Source of the DNA: Linnemannia schmuckeri
Lineage: Eukaryota > Mortierellomycota > Mortierellomycetes > Mortierellales > Mortierellaceae
Direction of reading: 5' to 3'
Assembly: GCA_029449235.1 (NCBI GenBank)
Contig: JANATG010000006.1
Coordinates: 496,001 to 560,000, forward strand
DNA length: 64,000 bases
In this document: positions 47,957 through 60,900 of the stretch, in pieces
How positions within the stretch are numbered: the first letter of the stretch is position 1
Layout: each line of letters begins with the position of its first letter
Position numbers and translations under genes: made by a program
Notes under the pieces: model-generated
The model's input: the letters and a program-made list of their open reading frames with translations, nothing else
The model's database searches: none
Told to the model about the DNA's origin: nothing

Positions 47957-50704
47957 ATGCCTGGAAGTTATCCCTCGAGCTCACCAATGGGTCCCTCCAA
48001 CAACGGCAACAGCAGCAACAATGAGTTCAATGGAGCCCAACGAGCAACTATTCAAAGTGCTCGCTACCTGAACCACCATCAGCACCGTTCACAGCACCGC
48101 CATCGTCGTCACCACTCGACGCAGACAATCATATCAGCCGACGCTCGTCAAAGAACACTCAACACAGTACAGAGCAGCAACCGGCCTACTCATTCTCCTC
48201 ATCATTCTCGTGACGACATCAACGCCTCCCAGCTTCGTCAACCTGCGCCAGACGTTACAGTTCGCTTTTCCGAGTTTGGTCGCTCTCCCCGTCAAATGGC
48301 AACCAGTCAACATCCAGTGATCGAGTCCTATATCGACAATGAAGACTATCAATCTCTACTGGCCGCGGTTTCCAGCATACATATGTCCCGCCCTCAACAC
48401 CAGCAAGACTTTGCCCGACCAGACGCCACGGACAGAGTTGCTTCTTTGGAGGAGCAGAGTTCCAGTAGTCAAGTTGTCACTCTGCCTAACTACGATAACA
48501 CCGATGAACAAATGCTAGAGGTAGAAGAGCTAGAGGGCAACGAGGATATGTACGACAGCACGTCTAGCAGTGTCATCGAGGACATCTACGACCTGCAGCA
48601 CATCATGATTCACAACCAACGAGAGTTTGAGAATCAAATGCGTCGTGCCCGCGAGGATTATGCACGCAATCGAGACAATGCCCTAGCCGAGATCGAACAG
48701 AGTCAAGGAGATGCCAACCAGAACCGGTCTAGCGATCACTCTTCTTCCTCCTATGAGACCTTGAACTCGCCCAGAGAATCGACGATCTCGACAGGAGCTG
48801 AGGAATCCTCTCGGAACATGGAACCACATGTGGACTCCTCGGTTGAACACTACTCGAATATGATCGACAATCCCCGTCCAACCATTTCGTCTTCGTATTT
48901 TTCGCCTACTACCGAATCAACTATTGTTCTCTCTTCGCCACCCCCTGGTCGGTCCTCCACAGGAGTGTCTCTACACAACGGACACCAAACAGCCGGGCGT
49001 CTGAGCCACCATGTTGCAGACGGCAGCATAAATAGCAGCGCTGAGGTATTGCGCTTTGATAACGGTCCTTATCGGCCATTTGTCACTGGCAGAGAAATTA
49101 ACTTCCAGCAACAACAGCAACAACAGCAACAACAGCAACAACAGCAACATGATATACAGGAGCAGCAGCGATCGCAGTGGCATCCGCAAGAACAGCAGCA
49201 GGTGGTCCAACAGCAAGACCACTCATTTTCAAGTTATTCAGGTAGAAGAGAGAGCGACATGGATGACCCAATGGATCAAGATGGTAACTGCATTATTGTT
49301 GGTGAGAATGAAGGTGGTCAGTGGTCTATCTACGGCTCCTTGACACGATCCAGCAGCTCATTTATGCAGCACCATTACCAGTACCACCGGCAGCAACAGC
49401 AACAGGCTCAGTTTGCTCAAGATCGCAATTACTTCACGACCGGAGGATTCACTGCTGTCCGACCCACTCCCCGCACCAGCCCAACGTCGTACTCAACGCG
49501 TCACGACGTGACCAGGCGTGGTCCTCATACAGCTGCACCGATACCATTCGCCAACAGTGGTCCAGTAAGCCCATCAAGCAACATTCCTATCCCTTCTCGG
49601 TACATCAACCCTCAACCCTTCACTCATCCTCAGTACACTTCTTCCTTCTCAGCAACGTCAACATCCTCAAACTTTTACCGACCCAACAACATTGCCATTG
49701 GCCAAACCCAGTATTCATACCGCCAACCGAATGCGACAAACGACTACGAGTCACCAAGTGGACCTCGCCGACGAGCAGTCCGCGGTCCTACACAGTCGTA
49801 TTCTGAGACTGTCGAACGAGCAGAGGCAGGAGGGTGGGCCCCTATACCTCGGACATCCTCAGCGGGACCCACTTCGACCTCTTGGCATGAGGAGCCACTT
49901 GAGTACCGAGGACGACACAATATTGGCCTGAAGGAAGTTGTCAGGATGGCATGTCGTTTTTGCGAGACTATCATTTGCGAGCGCGGAATGAAGGTAAACC
50001 TCTAGTCCTTGTCGAACAACATGGTTGATTCTATAACATGATCTTTATTAACCGCACTCTCTTTTGTTTTCTTTTTCGTTTTTCAGGCTCAGTTACTAGC
50101 GGACCAGAGTGTCGCGTTGCTGTCTACAGATGATGCTCCTCAATCGTACGTCCTTCGTTTCCCTCTATTTTTTTTCTTCTCTGACAGGTATTCCAGTTGA
50201 GATATACCCACTAACACGCGTCCTCTCGCCGAAAATATAATTACGGGTTCATAGGGTACAGCTCGTTGGAGTAGATTACAAGCCTACAAACTGTCTATGC
50301 AGGATAAGAGACACCGCCTGTCTCGTCTGGTATGTGCGCGCCGCTATTATTATTTTTTTTGCCACGAAAGCATCATAGTGTTACTTACTCGTTTGCATTC
50401 CCATGTTTTTGTCATTCTAATCTTGAACAGTGGTAACGCAATCGGATATCACATCACCCAGCCGTGCGAAAAATGCCTGAACGCCGAGAACAATGGACAT
50501 CTATGGCTTTTCCATCCTGAGTACATCTTCAGCTGTCCGCGCTGGGACCCTGTCTTCATGCGACCGCTTCGATGGGGCGAGCTTCCGCGCCCTGAGCAGG
50601 ACTTTGACACCCTGAGTCTTGGCAAAGTGATGCAGGGAGGACCAAACGGCACTATGGTCGTTGGAGGCATGGTCCGTCGAGAGTACGATGCCATATGTCG
50701 CTAA
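47957..50704 (+). CDS. FAM72-domain protein with long disordered polyQ N-terminus, 814 aa, 4 exons
   Basis: Exons 47957-49993, 50087-50145, 50255-50329 and 50431-50704 join in phase to 814 residues. The last ~150 residues match the FAM72 family: VVRMACRFCETIICERGMKAQLLAD, CLCRIRDTACLVCGNAIGYHI, PCEKCLNAENNGHLWLFH and WGELPRPEQD. The paired cysteines (CRFC, CLC, CLVC, CEKC) suggest metal binding. Animal FAM72 is ~149 aa and is essentially this domain alone; it is cell-cycle linked and binds the uracil glycosylase UNG2. Here ~660 Ser/His/Gln/Asn-rich residues precede it, with a pure glutamine run (about 384-400) encoded by CAACAG units, and RRHHSTQ and Ser-rich patches. Long uninterrupted coding sequence in exon 1 makes the extension real rather than a UTR artefact. 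Confidence 0.87.
49107..49149 (+). repeat. CAA/CAG polyglutamine repeat
   Basis: Alternating CAACAG/CAACAACAG codons encode an uninterrupted glutamine run within the FAM72-domain protein. Confidence 0.95.
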
Positions 50705-50887
50705 GCAATCTTTTTTTTTGTCTTCAACTCCATTAATAAACCGTGCTGAGCGGCTCCATTCCTTAAATGCAAAAATTTTCTTCAAGTGCAAGACATTATC
50801 CCTAAATGCATTTATTCCATAAATGCAATGCTAATAAACATTCTAGGTTAAAAGTTTTTTCTGCGACCAACTGTGTGTTAAAGGGCA

Positions 50888-50982
50888 TTCCCTGTGGCTT
50901 AGTCGGTTAAAGCGCCGTGCTTATATTCTACCAATATACCAAAGACACGCGGAGATCCCGAGTTCAATCCTCGGCAGGGAAA
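50888..50982 (+). tRNA. tRNA-Ile (anticodon UAU) with a 21-nt intron
   Basis: A cloverleaf folds by eye: acceptor TTCCCTG pairs with CAGGGAA (discriminator A at 50982), D stem GCTT/AAGC with an AGTCGGTTA loop, anticodon stem CCGTG/CGCGG, T arm CCGAG-TTCAATC-CTCGG. The anticodon loop reads CTTATA, then A after removal of a 21-nt insert (TTCTACCAATATACCAAAGAC) placed after position 37, the standard tRNA intron site. This gives anticodon UAU, the AUA-decoding isoleucine tRNA, which also carries an intron in yeast. The spliced length is 74 nt. It lies between the FAM72-domain gene and MUS81, about 180 bp from each. Confidence 0.9.
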
Positions 50983-51159
50983 ACCATTTTTGGTTGTTCT
51001 TGCTCCTATGATTTTTGCTCTTTGCTTGTGTTTTGGTGTTTCGCGTGGTTTTGTTTGTTTTGCTTCCTTATTCTTTTCCCTTTCGCATCGTTCGTTTTTC
51101 CCCTACGCCAACCAGCTCATCCGACAACCATTGGACACAAGACACACATAGAGACATCT

Positions 51160-54100
51160 ATGGCAGAGTGTGGGAATCCTTTATGGCTGTCATGGCTTCA
51201 AGAGTGGATGGACATCGCTCAAACTAATCAGAATAAGTCATACCACACCTTGCGCAGGGTAAGCGTTCAGTCATACAAGCGCAGGTATCAAACAACTGGA
51301 GAGCAATAAAAGCGTGAGTCAAACGAACTCCCCAGCACCAATTCACACAACTTTTTTTTGCCAACTAATAGGCCTGTGAATCCATGGCCAAATATCCAAC
51401 GCCGTTCCACCATCCTCGAGAGGCAATGGTTCTGGAAGGAATTGGAGAGGTAATAGCGAAAAGGCTTGAGGATAGACTGGCACGGTATTGTGAAGAAGAA
51501 GGAATTCCTATGCCAGGTAAGCTTCCGTGCTTTCTCACACACATTCTCGAAAGGTCTCTAGACAGACACCATTGACTGTGCGAAAATCCCCGAAGCTTGT
51601 GGCTCCCTTAGCATGCAATAATAATGCTCGGGTTTCTCTGCTCGGACCATTTTTTTTCTCTTGGTACACAAAAGTATTTAACAATGTCTTTTTTTTTTTT
51701 TTTTGGGAAATCATTATTTTTTTAGTTAACGGCAAAAAGGGACGGAAACAGGCAGGAGCGGTCCCTCTTACACCGGTTGAACAGGATGAACCAAAGCCCA
51801 AGAAACCTCGGAAGGCTAGCACAAAGGCATATGTTCCTAAGTATCGATCAGGATCCTTCGCCATCCTTCTGGCCCTTCTTGAAGCAGAGATCCAACACAA
51901 CCAGCGCTCCTTGACCAGGGACGATATTCTTGTCACCGGTCAAAAATTTGCTGAGCACTCACTCGCAAATAAGGCACATGGCACGTTTTATTCAGGGTGG
52001 GATTCAATGAAAACTCTGACCGGCAAGGGCCTCGTTTATCAGAACGGGAAGGATTATCATATGACAGGAGAGGGGAGAGATACGGCGTGGCAATTGAGGG
52101 ATGTCGCCATTGCACTCGATCCATCATTGGCACAGTATTTCGTGAGACCAGAGGGAGAGGACGCTGTCAATCCCAACATTCGAAACCGACCACCATCTTA
52201 TTTCACGGGAGACGAAGCAATTAATTCCCACATTCGAGATCGACCACCCTCATACTCCCCTGAACTTCCCCGAGCCGCCTCCAACCAGCCTCGTCCAACA
52301 CCTCGGAGCAAGGCAGCTTCGAAGCGTGCAGCCCCGACCTACAGCGATTACGACACGAACGACAGAGGCGGTCCTAGTAATGGGCAAGGATACGGCGATT
52401 GGGATGACCCTGATGACGACTGGGGGACCTCAGCCCCGGGACTTTCAGCGTCAGGCCCGACATCAGGGAGCAATCCTTCAGCAGCGGGCCCTTCAAACTT
52501 CTACGATTCATCTTCATCGTCGTCTCGTCCAGCTAGCGCCAGTCACCAACCATTTGATGTCGATAACGACTGGGACGACAACGGGTATGATGCTGGGTCT
52601 CCAATTGACTACGGATCGCCACAGGAAAATTTATCGTGGCCGTGTTCAGGAAGAGGAGCCGATGCCGGCCAGAGCCGTTCGTCTTCATCATCAACGTCTC
52701 ATGGCGCAAAAGTGAATATCCCGGCATCCCTACCAGACTTGAGCAGAGTGCCTATGCCTGTGCTGCTAGAAATCGTAGAAGCACAAAGAAGAGGCGCTGT
52801 GTCAAAATCACTCAACAATGGAGCTTCCACCTTTACACCAGCTCGGTCGTCAAGTTTCAGAGGAATCGCAAGGGCCAGCGTTCCACGAGCAGGCCTTGAT
52901 GCCTTCCCACATTTGTCAGTCAACACATTCTCGCTAGCCAGCGGCGGCGATGGAGAGGCGGTGGACATTGCTCGACTCGCTAAGTTCCAGCCGATCTTCT
53001 ATGCACCTGGATCGTTCGATATTACTTTAGTTCTGGATGTTCGCGAGGTTCGCGTGCAGGGGGATCGAGATTATATCAAGGATAAACTTAAGGAGAAAGG
53101 AATTGATGTGGTGACACGGGCATTGGATATTGGCGATGTCATATGGATTGCTAGACCCAAAGAAGATAACCCACTCCTTCCGAAAGAGGTAGTACTGGAT
53201 CACATTGTGGAGCGCAAACGAATGGATGATCTGGTGTCGAGTATCAAAGATGGACGTTTCAACGAGCAGAAGGTATGGCACGCACTCAAATTGACGCGAC
53301 TAAAGTTGTTAAGCATTAACGAGAGAAACGTTTTTTAACTCTGAGTACTCCTCTATCTTTTTTTCTCGACAGTTTCGCTTGTCGAGGTCTGGTATAGGCC
53401 AAGTTGTATATCTTCTCGAAACGTACAGGGCAGGCGAGTCGTTTAGCATCCCTCCAGCGGCTATCCGAACAGCGATGACAACAACTCAGGTTCACAGTGG
53501 TTTCTTCCTCAAGCGCACAATCAATACGGACCAGACTATCGATTATCTTGTCGCCTTGACTAAAGCTCTGAAGGATAGGTACTTGGTAGGTTTTTTTTTT
53601 TTTTTTTTTTTTTTTTTGGTGAAGTACGGCATTGCTGCTTTTGGGAGGGCTTCAGCCGGCTCGTCTGTAATTTACATTCCCTGCTCGCTACTGCTAGCTG
53701 TTAACCTTGAACATTAATCGTCTGCGCGTCTTTTCATATTTCGCTCATAGAATCAAGTGTTGTACACGATTCCTGACAAGGTGATCGATCGTGACAGCTA
53801 TCTTGACCTTGTAGAGTATCTGAAAGGCAAGTTCCCAGGCCGGACTTACATGACCAGCTACGAAGCATTCATGAAGCTCAATAGCAAGTCGGACACATTG
53901 ACGGTGCGCGACAACTTTGTGAAGATGCTGATGGTGATCCGAGGAGTGAGCAGCGAGAAGGCTATTGAACTCGCCAGGGTGTATGGTACCCCGCGCGCCA
54001 TGTTTTCTGCGCTCGATAAGCCAGGGCGTGACGCCTCGAATGAGGAGCGACGAGATGTACTTGCCAAGTCTGTGTCGCAAATCGGCCGCAAGAAGCTTGG

Positions 54101-54191
54101 AAATGCCTTGGCCGGCAAGGTTGCAGAGCTGTGGTATAGCAAGGAATACGACGACCCAGCTGCTCCACCGAAAGCCACCTATGGTTCCTAA
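51160..54191 (+). CDS. MUS81: Crossover-junction endonuclease MUS81, 814 aa, 5 exons
   Basis: Exons 51160-51258, 51372-51516, 51726-53272, 53373-53585 and 53751-54191 join in phase to 814 residues. Mus81 with Eme1/Mms4 cuts branched DNA at stalled forks and recombination intermediates. The N-terminal helix-hairpin-helix is seen at 34-78 (YPTPFHHPREAMVLEGIGEVIAKRLEDRL), then a winged-helix region (YVPKYRSGSFAILLALLE, GWDSMKTLTGKGLV). A low-complexity Ser/Asp-rich linker holds two related copies of a RNRPPSY / RDRPPSY motif. The XPF-type nuclease follows (LVLDVREVR; VERKRMDDL at 576-584, the metal-binding ERKxxxD motif), and the C-terminus has tandem HhH (VIRGVSSEKAIELAR...IGRKKLGNALAGKVAELW). 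It is longer than yeast Mus81 (~630) because of the linker. Intron 4 contains T27. Confidence 0.96.
53591..53617. repeat. Poly-T tract, 27 nt
   Basis: In MUS81 intron 4, starting 5 nt after the donor GTAGG. Confidence 0.95.
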
Positions 54192-54543
54192 CAGGCTTTT
54201 AGCCAAATAAAGAATATCTATTTATTTTCGTAATGGGTGGTGGCCTCAGCGCTATCAAAATCACATCTAAAGGAGACGCGTGCGAGCAAGTGGTGGCGAC
54301 TGATAAAAAATCTCCCATGGCCCCTAACTGGCTGGTGCTGGACGCCTTTCTTCCCTTTCTCCTTTTTATCGTTCTTTTCTTCTCTTCTCTTTTTTCACTT
54401 CTTCACTTCTTCCCTCCCCCCTCACTCCCCCAAAAACATAAAAGTCGCTTGCATGGCCCATCCTCTGCTCACAGCGCATTCCTCTTAACCTTACCTCCTC
54501 TCTCATTTTCCCTCACCTCACCGCAACAAAGGAAAAACACACA
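54192..54543. other. Intergenic region, MUS81 / hypothetical gene
   Basis: 352 bp: AAATAAAG at about 54204 is a likely MUS81 polyadenylation signal, then a T/C-rich leader (54330-54440) of the next gene. No supported ORF. Confidence 0.5.
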
Positions 54544-57085
54544 ATGCCAAAGCCAAGCAACACCCTTGCCATCCAAGGCTCAAACCACACCTCCGCCATG
54601 CTGAACCAGGACAACCTAGCGCAGCATACTCAGCATCACCAAGAACTGGACGAGAGCCGCGACTTTGTCCGAGAGTTCCTCGACACTCTTGACCCATCCT
54701 CTGCTCCTCAGTCGGACCCAGGACTGGAGCCGGTCGAACTGACTCCGGGTATCGTGTTAAGGAGTCCCAGTATCGAGTCGAAACCCCGTGGCTATGACTC
54801 ACCTCAACGCTCCAATATTCGTCTAGCGCAACAACAACAGACATCACAGCACCAACGTCAACATCAACACCAGAACCAGAACCAACAACTTAGACAGAAT
54901 AAACACCAGCAGCGGCAGCCACAGATTCAAGGACAACAACAACAGGTACACAGCAACAGTCCTGACAAGTCCAAGCGGAAGAAGGTCTCCAAGGAACACC
55001 AGGAGTCGCACAAGCGTACGCATCACGAGCCACAACCAATACTTCAAGATAACAGGAAGCACCCGGCTAGCACGACGCGACGCGAGGAAGGAAACGGAGC
55101 AGCCGGAAAAGATGATATGCGACAAAGTAAGAAACGAAAGCAGGACGCGGACGATGTCGAACAGGGCGTACAGGACCTCGAAATCCGTGGCTCACATTCT
55201 ACCAACAGCCCATCTTCTCGGAACAAGCGCAAACGTCAGACAGAAGGAGCTCCTATAACAATCAAAGGACGAACGACAACCAAAGGCAAACAAGGTACAC
55301 TTTTTTATGGTCCACGATTCAAAACTCGTTATTTTAGTAACGACTATGATACATGATCTCACTGACATGAGTGAAGGCGGCAATGCTCGTAATACGTTTA
55401 GCCAAGAACCGTCTCGCCCAAGACGGTCGACACGCATCAAACCAGCAGGACGAGGGCAGACGTAAATATCACGGAAAGAGGGTACCCTTGCACGACCTAG
55501 TAGACAACCGAAGCGTTAATAACGACGAGAATCACCACAACCGCAATCATCGTCACCAATATCATCACCAACATCACCTTGTATTTCCAGCGCTTCGATA
55601 CAACTCCAACTCTACGGTCAAGGACAACGCGGGGAAAAAAGATAGTAATAAACCTCGCAAGATCCTTACTCAGGGCTCGCTCATCATGAACGTAAGCTTC
55701 GACAGACAACTATGTGGTTCTTTTTATGCCAAATGAGACATGACAAAAATGAACTATAAATGTCAAAGATTGAACTTTTTCAGCGTTTCTAACCAAGATG
55801 TTTGCTTACTGGCTATTCTTTTTCGAATAGCAATTCGTCTCTCCGAATGTATCGAGAGAAAGGATCACGGTACGACTCGCTTTTATGCGTCATCAAGTTC
55901 AACCAGTGTTGTGACACCAATTATATGCAGTTACTGACCTTGGAGAGTTTTCGATACATCATTAACAAAAGATCCCAGGAAAGACGGATCATTTGGGTAT
56001 CTTCAGGAAAGGCAAAGCCTCGAAAAAGACGATCGTGCAACGAGGTATGAAATGATATCATAGTTTACATATGATCGCATACTTTGTGTTAACACAGGGA
56101 TATTGCTAATATCTACTATATCGTGATAGATGTCGGAAACGAATTTTCGGAGGACGCGTTTCTCAATCAACGAACCGATTCAAGAGCATCTCGCGCAAGT
56201 AGACGCCGCCACGAACAGGTGGTTACTTCTGCGTACTTTACTGACGCGAACCAGAATGACCACACTGCTGCATCCAAGTCGAGCTCCAGCTACAGTAACA
56301 AGAGCATCCACGAGCAATCCAAAAGTCCGAGTGCCGCTTCGTCTGTCCAAAACCCGAACTTCAAGTCTGCCGGCCAGAAGCGTGCCGTCGCGTCGACTCA
56401 CCGTGCCAGTCGTCATGCTCGTGGTTACCAAGGTGCGTCTTCCTACCATTCAAGTGCCAGCAGCAATCAACAGCGACTGAAACGGATCAACACATATGAA
56501 TCAGCACCTACAACAACCCATGCTACTACCTCTGAGCAACTGGAGGATGTCCTTGACCCACTGTTGGAAACCAACGGAAGGTATTGTATCAGTACTCTTG
56601 GCTATGAATGTAACATGTATTTCTGGCCCTTTTGGAGTGAGTATTAACTATGCACCTACGCGAGTTTTTCCTTTGAACATAGCAGTCCAGCCCAATCACC
56701 GCCGCAAGTCAATCCCATCGAATTCGATCAACCCCAACCACCGGTACCCGTCGAGTACCTTCCGACCGCTGATACATATGTAGATCCCTATGTGAGATTT
56801 CAACTTTACGAATACGCTACTCCTCTGCTTGCTCCCTGGCAGCTGAACCCATATCAAAACGTGCCCGATCCTCACCAGCAGATGTATGCAGTGTACGACT
56901 TGCCTGCGCCTATTCTTCCAGCGTGTCCTACAATCCCGGAGCAGCACCTCCAGCCCATTGAGTACGACGTTGACAACGATGATACCGAGTATGGCCATGG
57001 CTTGCCTTTGGACGGTCACTTACCGCAGTCTCTGCCGCCACCCTTGAGCACCTACTTTCGCTGGCGACCTCACCGACTTTTCTAG
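54544..57085 (+). CDS. Unrecognised 668-aa low-complexity protein with a short conserved-looking patch, 6 exons
   Basis: Exons 54544-55294, 55402-55691, 55831-55869, 55972-56044, 56130-56580 and 56683-57085 join in phase to 668 residues. The first 250 residues are Gln/His-rich followed by basic stretches (KSKRKKVS, KRKRQ) that look like nuclear localisation signals. Exons 2-4 meet at SLIMNQFVSPNVSRERIT, IPGKTDHLGIFRKGKASKK and TIVQRDVGNEFSEDAFLNQ, which reads like an ordered, conserved segment despite lying across two tiny exons. The last 130 residues are Pro/Tyr-rich (EYLPTADTYVDPYVRFQLYEYATPLL...). I do not recognise the family. Exons 1, 2, 5 and 6 are well supported; exons 3 and 4 are inferred from phase and splice consensus. 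Confidence 0.65.
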
Positions 57086-57346
57086 AAGAGAACGACGAGC
57101 TTTTCCTAAGACAAGCAAGCCCAAAATGGCGTATTCCTAGTGAAATGAGTAAAAGCACGTGACACAAAGGTGGCTTTTCAGACTTGTGTTTTGATATTTC
57201 CCTTGTGCCCTTTATGAGCTGCCTTCGTTTCTTTTTTTTTTCTCTTTGGCTTTTGAACTTCGCCTCTCGCATTCTCTCTCCTTCCATTAACCTGGAGAAC
57301 AACAACCCCTTTTCGTCTGTGGACTGAACACGCCTTATCGCCCAAG

Positions 57347-57921
57347 ATGAAGGAACAAGTTCACGAGCAGGCGCCCAAGAAAATGTAAATTAGCCTCACT
57401 CTCACCCATTCACCGCATCGCACCTTCATTCACAATACCCATCAACTCGTACGACGATACGCCACCAGTAACTTTGTTCTTGTGACTCGAACAACGCTCG
57501 ACTTACGACTCGTGTGTACAATAGACAGCAGGATGATACGTGGATATATGAGTTCCTGGGCTCACCTGACCTAAGAACCCTTGTCTAATATGTATTCTCT
57601 CTCTTGTTATCCTTTACCTTACCCGTCAATAGCAAACAGATCCAGTTTGGTGTTCTCTCGCCACAGGAGATCGTCAATGTTTCAGAGTTTGAGGTCACCC
57701 AGCGTGATCTTTACACCCTGGTGGATCGTCAACCCGTCAAATATGGAATGCTCGATTTGAGGCTGGTACGTTGGGCGTCTCCGTTTTAGTCTAACCCTCT
57801 CTCTCTTCGATCTTTTTGCTTGTTGGACGAAGTTGTCAAGGACGAAAGAAAAAAAATGGCTGCGGCGCGTGTTTCTTTTGCATATGCAGGATGACTCACG
57901 AAACCAATCGTCTAATGTGTT

Positions 57922-57957
<36 letters not shown>

Positions 57958-60900
57958 TCGACTATCTTGGGATGAAACTAAATAGGGTACATCGGACAAG
58001 ATGGCGACCTGCGAGACATGTGGATTGAAGCAACAGGATTGTATTGGACATTTCGCACACATTAAACTGTGCTTGCCAGTCTTTCATATCGGATACTTCA
58101 GAGCTGCTATTGTCATTTTACAGAATATCTGCAAGGTACTTTCTCAAGTTTATTTGTGCATGCTGTTTCTTATATTCTTTTTTCCATCGCAGTAATTAAT
58201 GTGTTCGGCTTGTGCAATTTATATCTATATAGACTTGTAGTAGAGTTTTGCTGTCAGAGAAGGATCGTCGCACATATCTCAGGAGACTCCGCGCCCCCAA
58301 TCTGGAGAACCTGACGCGAAAGAGTGTTGTCAAGGCTGTAAACGAGAAGTGCAAGAAGGTCGTGCACTGCCAGTACTGCGAGGCCACCAACGGTAAGTAC
58401 TCTCATCCTTGTTTACCTTTTTATTCAACCATGACAGCCTTCTGGAAATATTTACTAATCTGTGTTCTTTCAATTTGCTGCTAATAGGGACGGTTAAGAA
58501 GGTTGGAGCACTCAGGATTGTACACGAAAAGTTTAGAGCAAAGAAGGTTGCTGGTGAATATGAGCAGTTCAAGAACTCATTCAGCAATGCCATTGCTGCT
58601 GCTCCAGAGTTGAAGCCACATATCGACAAGGCTCACGAGGACATGAACCCACTGAGGGTTCTTAATCTTTTTAAGGCGATCTCAGACGAGGTAGGTAGCA
58701 TTTGGCAATTTCAACGGTCAAGGAAGGCAAGAAGACGAGATCAGTTGCATCAGTGAATAATTAGAAGCGTAACCACTTTCTTTGTTTGTTATTTGTATAG
58801 GACTGTGAACTTTTGGGAATGAACCCTGATATCGGCAGACCCGAGATGTACCTTTGGCAGAATATTTCGGTCCCTCCAGTCTGTATCCGTCCTTCCGTTC
58901 AGCAGGATGGTGCCAGTAACGAGGACGATATCACAGTCAAGCTGACAGAGGTGATTTTTACCAACGCCCATATGCAAGCTGGTCTTAATGAGGGTATCGC
59001 TATCCACAACTTGATGGTAAGCCCTTGCTGCTTTTTTTTATGCTCAATGCGAAGTGATGTTTGCAATAAGGTGCTATTATTGACATGAGATGTTAACCGA
59101 ATCTAATTTATTGCTCGATGTTTATTAGGAACAATGGGACTTTTTGCAACTGTCGGTCGCCATGTACATCAACAGTGAACTTCCAGGAATCTCTAACTTG
59201 CAGCCAGGAAAGCCAGTGCGTGGATTCTGTCAGAGATTGAAGGGCAAACAGGGTCGTTTCCGTGGAAACTTGTCAGGAAAGCGTGTGGATTTTTCTGGAC
59301 GTACCGTCATTTCGCCCGATCCCAACCTTCGCATCGATCAGGTTGCTGTCCCCGAGCTGGTCGCCAAGAACCTCACCTATCCCGAACGTGTCACCAACCA
59401 CAACATCACCCGACTTCGCCAGGCTATTACCAACGGAACGGAGATTCATCCAGGAGCAAACTATGTCACTTTGGGCACCAGCAACATGAAAAAGTCGCTT
59501 AAGTTCGGCAACAGAGCTCAGATTGCAGCCGAGATCCAGGTCGGCGATCTTGTCGAGCGTCATTTGAACGACGGCGATGTTGTTCTTTTCAACCGTCAGC
59601 CCTCTTTGCACAAGCTCTCTATTATGGCTCATTACGCCAAGATTCGACCATGGCGTACCTTCCGTTTCAACGAGTGTGTCTGCAACCCCTACAACGCCGA
59701 TTTCGACGGAGACGAGATGAACTTGCACGTTCCACAAACGGAGGAGGCAAGGACGGAGGCGATCGAGCTTATGGGAGTCAAGAACAACTTGGTCACGCCC
59801 AGAAACGGAACGCCTTTGATTGCCGCCATCCAGGATTTCATCACAGCCTCATACCTCATCACACAGAAGGATCTCTTTTACGACCGCGCCCAGTTTGTTC
59901 AGATTTGTTCATACATGGGCGACGCAGAGATGAAGATTGATATTCCTCCACCCGCAATCTGGAAGCCAGCTCAGCGATGGACCGGAAAGCAGATCATCGG
60001 TGTTCTCCTTAAGCCGACTAAGAAATCCAATGTCCTCGTCAACCTGGAGTGCAAGACCAGATCGTACGACAAGGTCAAGAGACCCGTCATGGACATGTGC
60101 AGGAATGATGGTTATCTTGTCATTCACAACAGCGAGATCATGTGCGGAGCCCTGGACAAGTCGATTGTCGGAGACGGAAACAAGAGCTCGCTGTTCTACA
60201 TTGTCATGCGCGACTATGGATCGATCGAGGCGGCTAAGTGTATGAACCGACTCGCCAAGCTGTGCGCTCGTTGGTTGGGAACTGTCGGATTTTCGATCGG
60301 TATCAACGATGTCCAGCCTGGCGAAATTCTGGCGTCCAAGAAGGATGAGCTTGTCAGGAACGCCTACGCCCACTGTGACGACCTTATTCGTCGCTCGCTG
60401 AACGGACAGTTGGAGAACCAGCCCGGATGCGATATTGAGCAGACATTGGAAGCTTTGATTTCTGGAGAGCTGTCCCAAGTTCGTGACAAGGTCGGAGATA
60501 TCTGTTTGACAGAGCTCAACAAGTACAACTCGCCCCTTATTATGGCTACTTGTGGTTCCAAGGGTAAGAACATCCCACTTTGGATTCTGTGAACGTTCGC
60601 ATTCAGCCGCTAATCATTCGCGTAATTTGTTTCTGGAAATTTGACCGACATTCTGGACTTTTCTTACATTACGACTTATAGGTTCTAAGATTAACGTGTC
60701 GCAGATGGTTGCTTGTGTCGGACAGCAGATTATCAGTGGAAAGCGTATCCCCAACGGTTTCCAGGACAGATCTCTGCCACATTTCTTGAAGAACTCGGTT
60801 ACACCACCCGCCAAGGGCTTCGTTCGCAACAGTTTCTACACCGGCTTGACCCCTACCGAGTTCCTGTTCCACGCTGTCTCTGGTCGTGAAGGTCTAGTCG

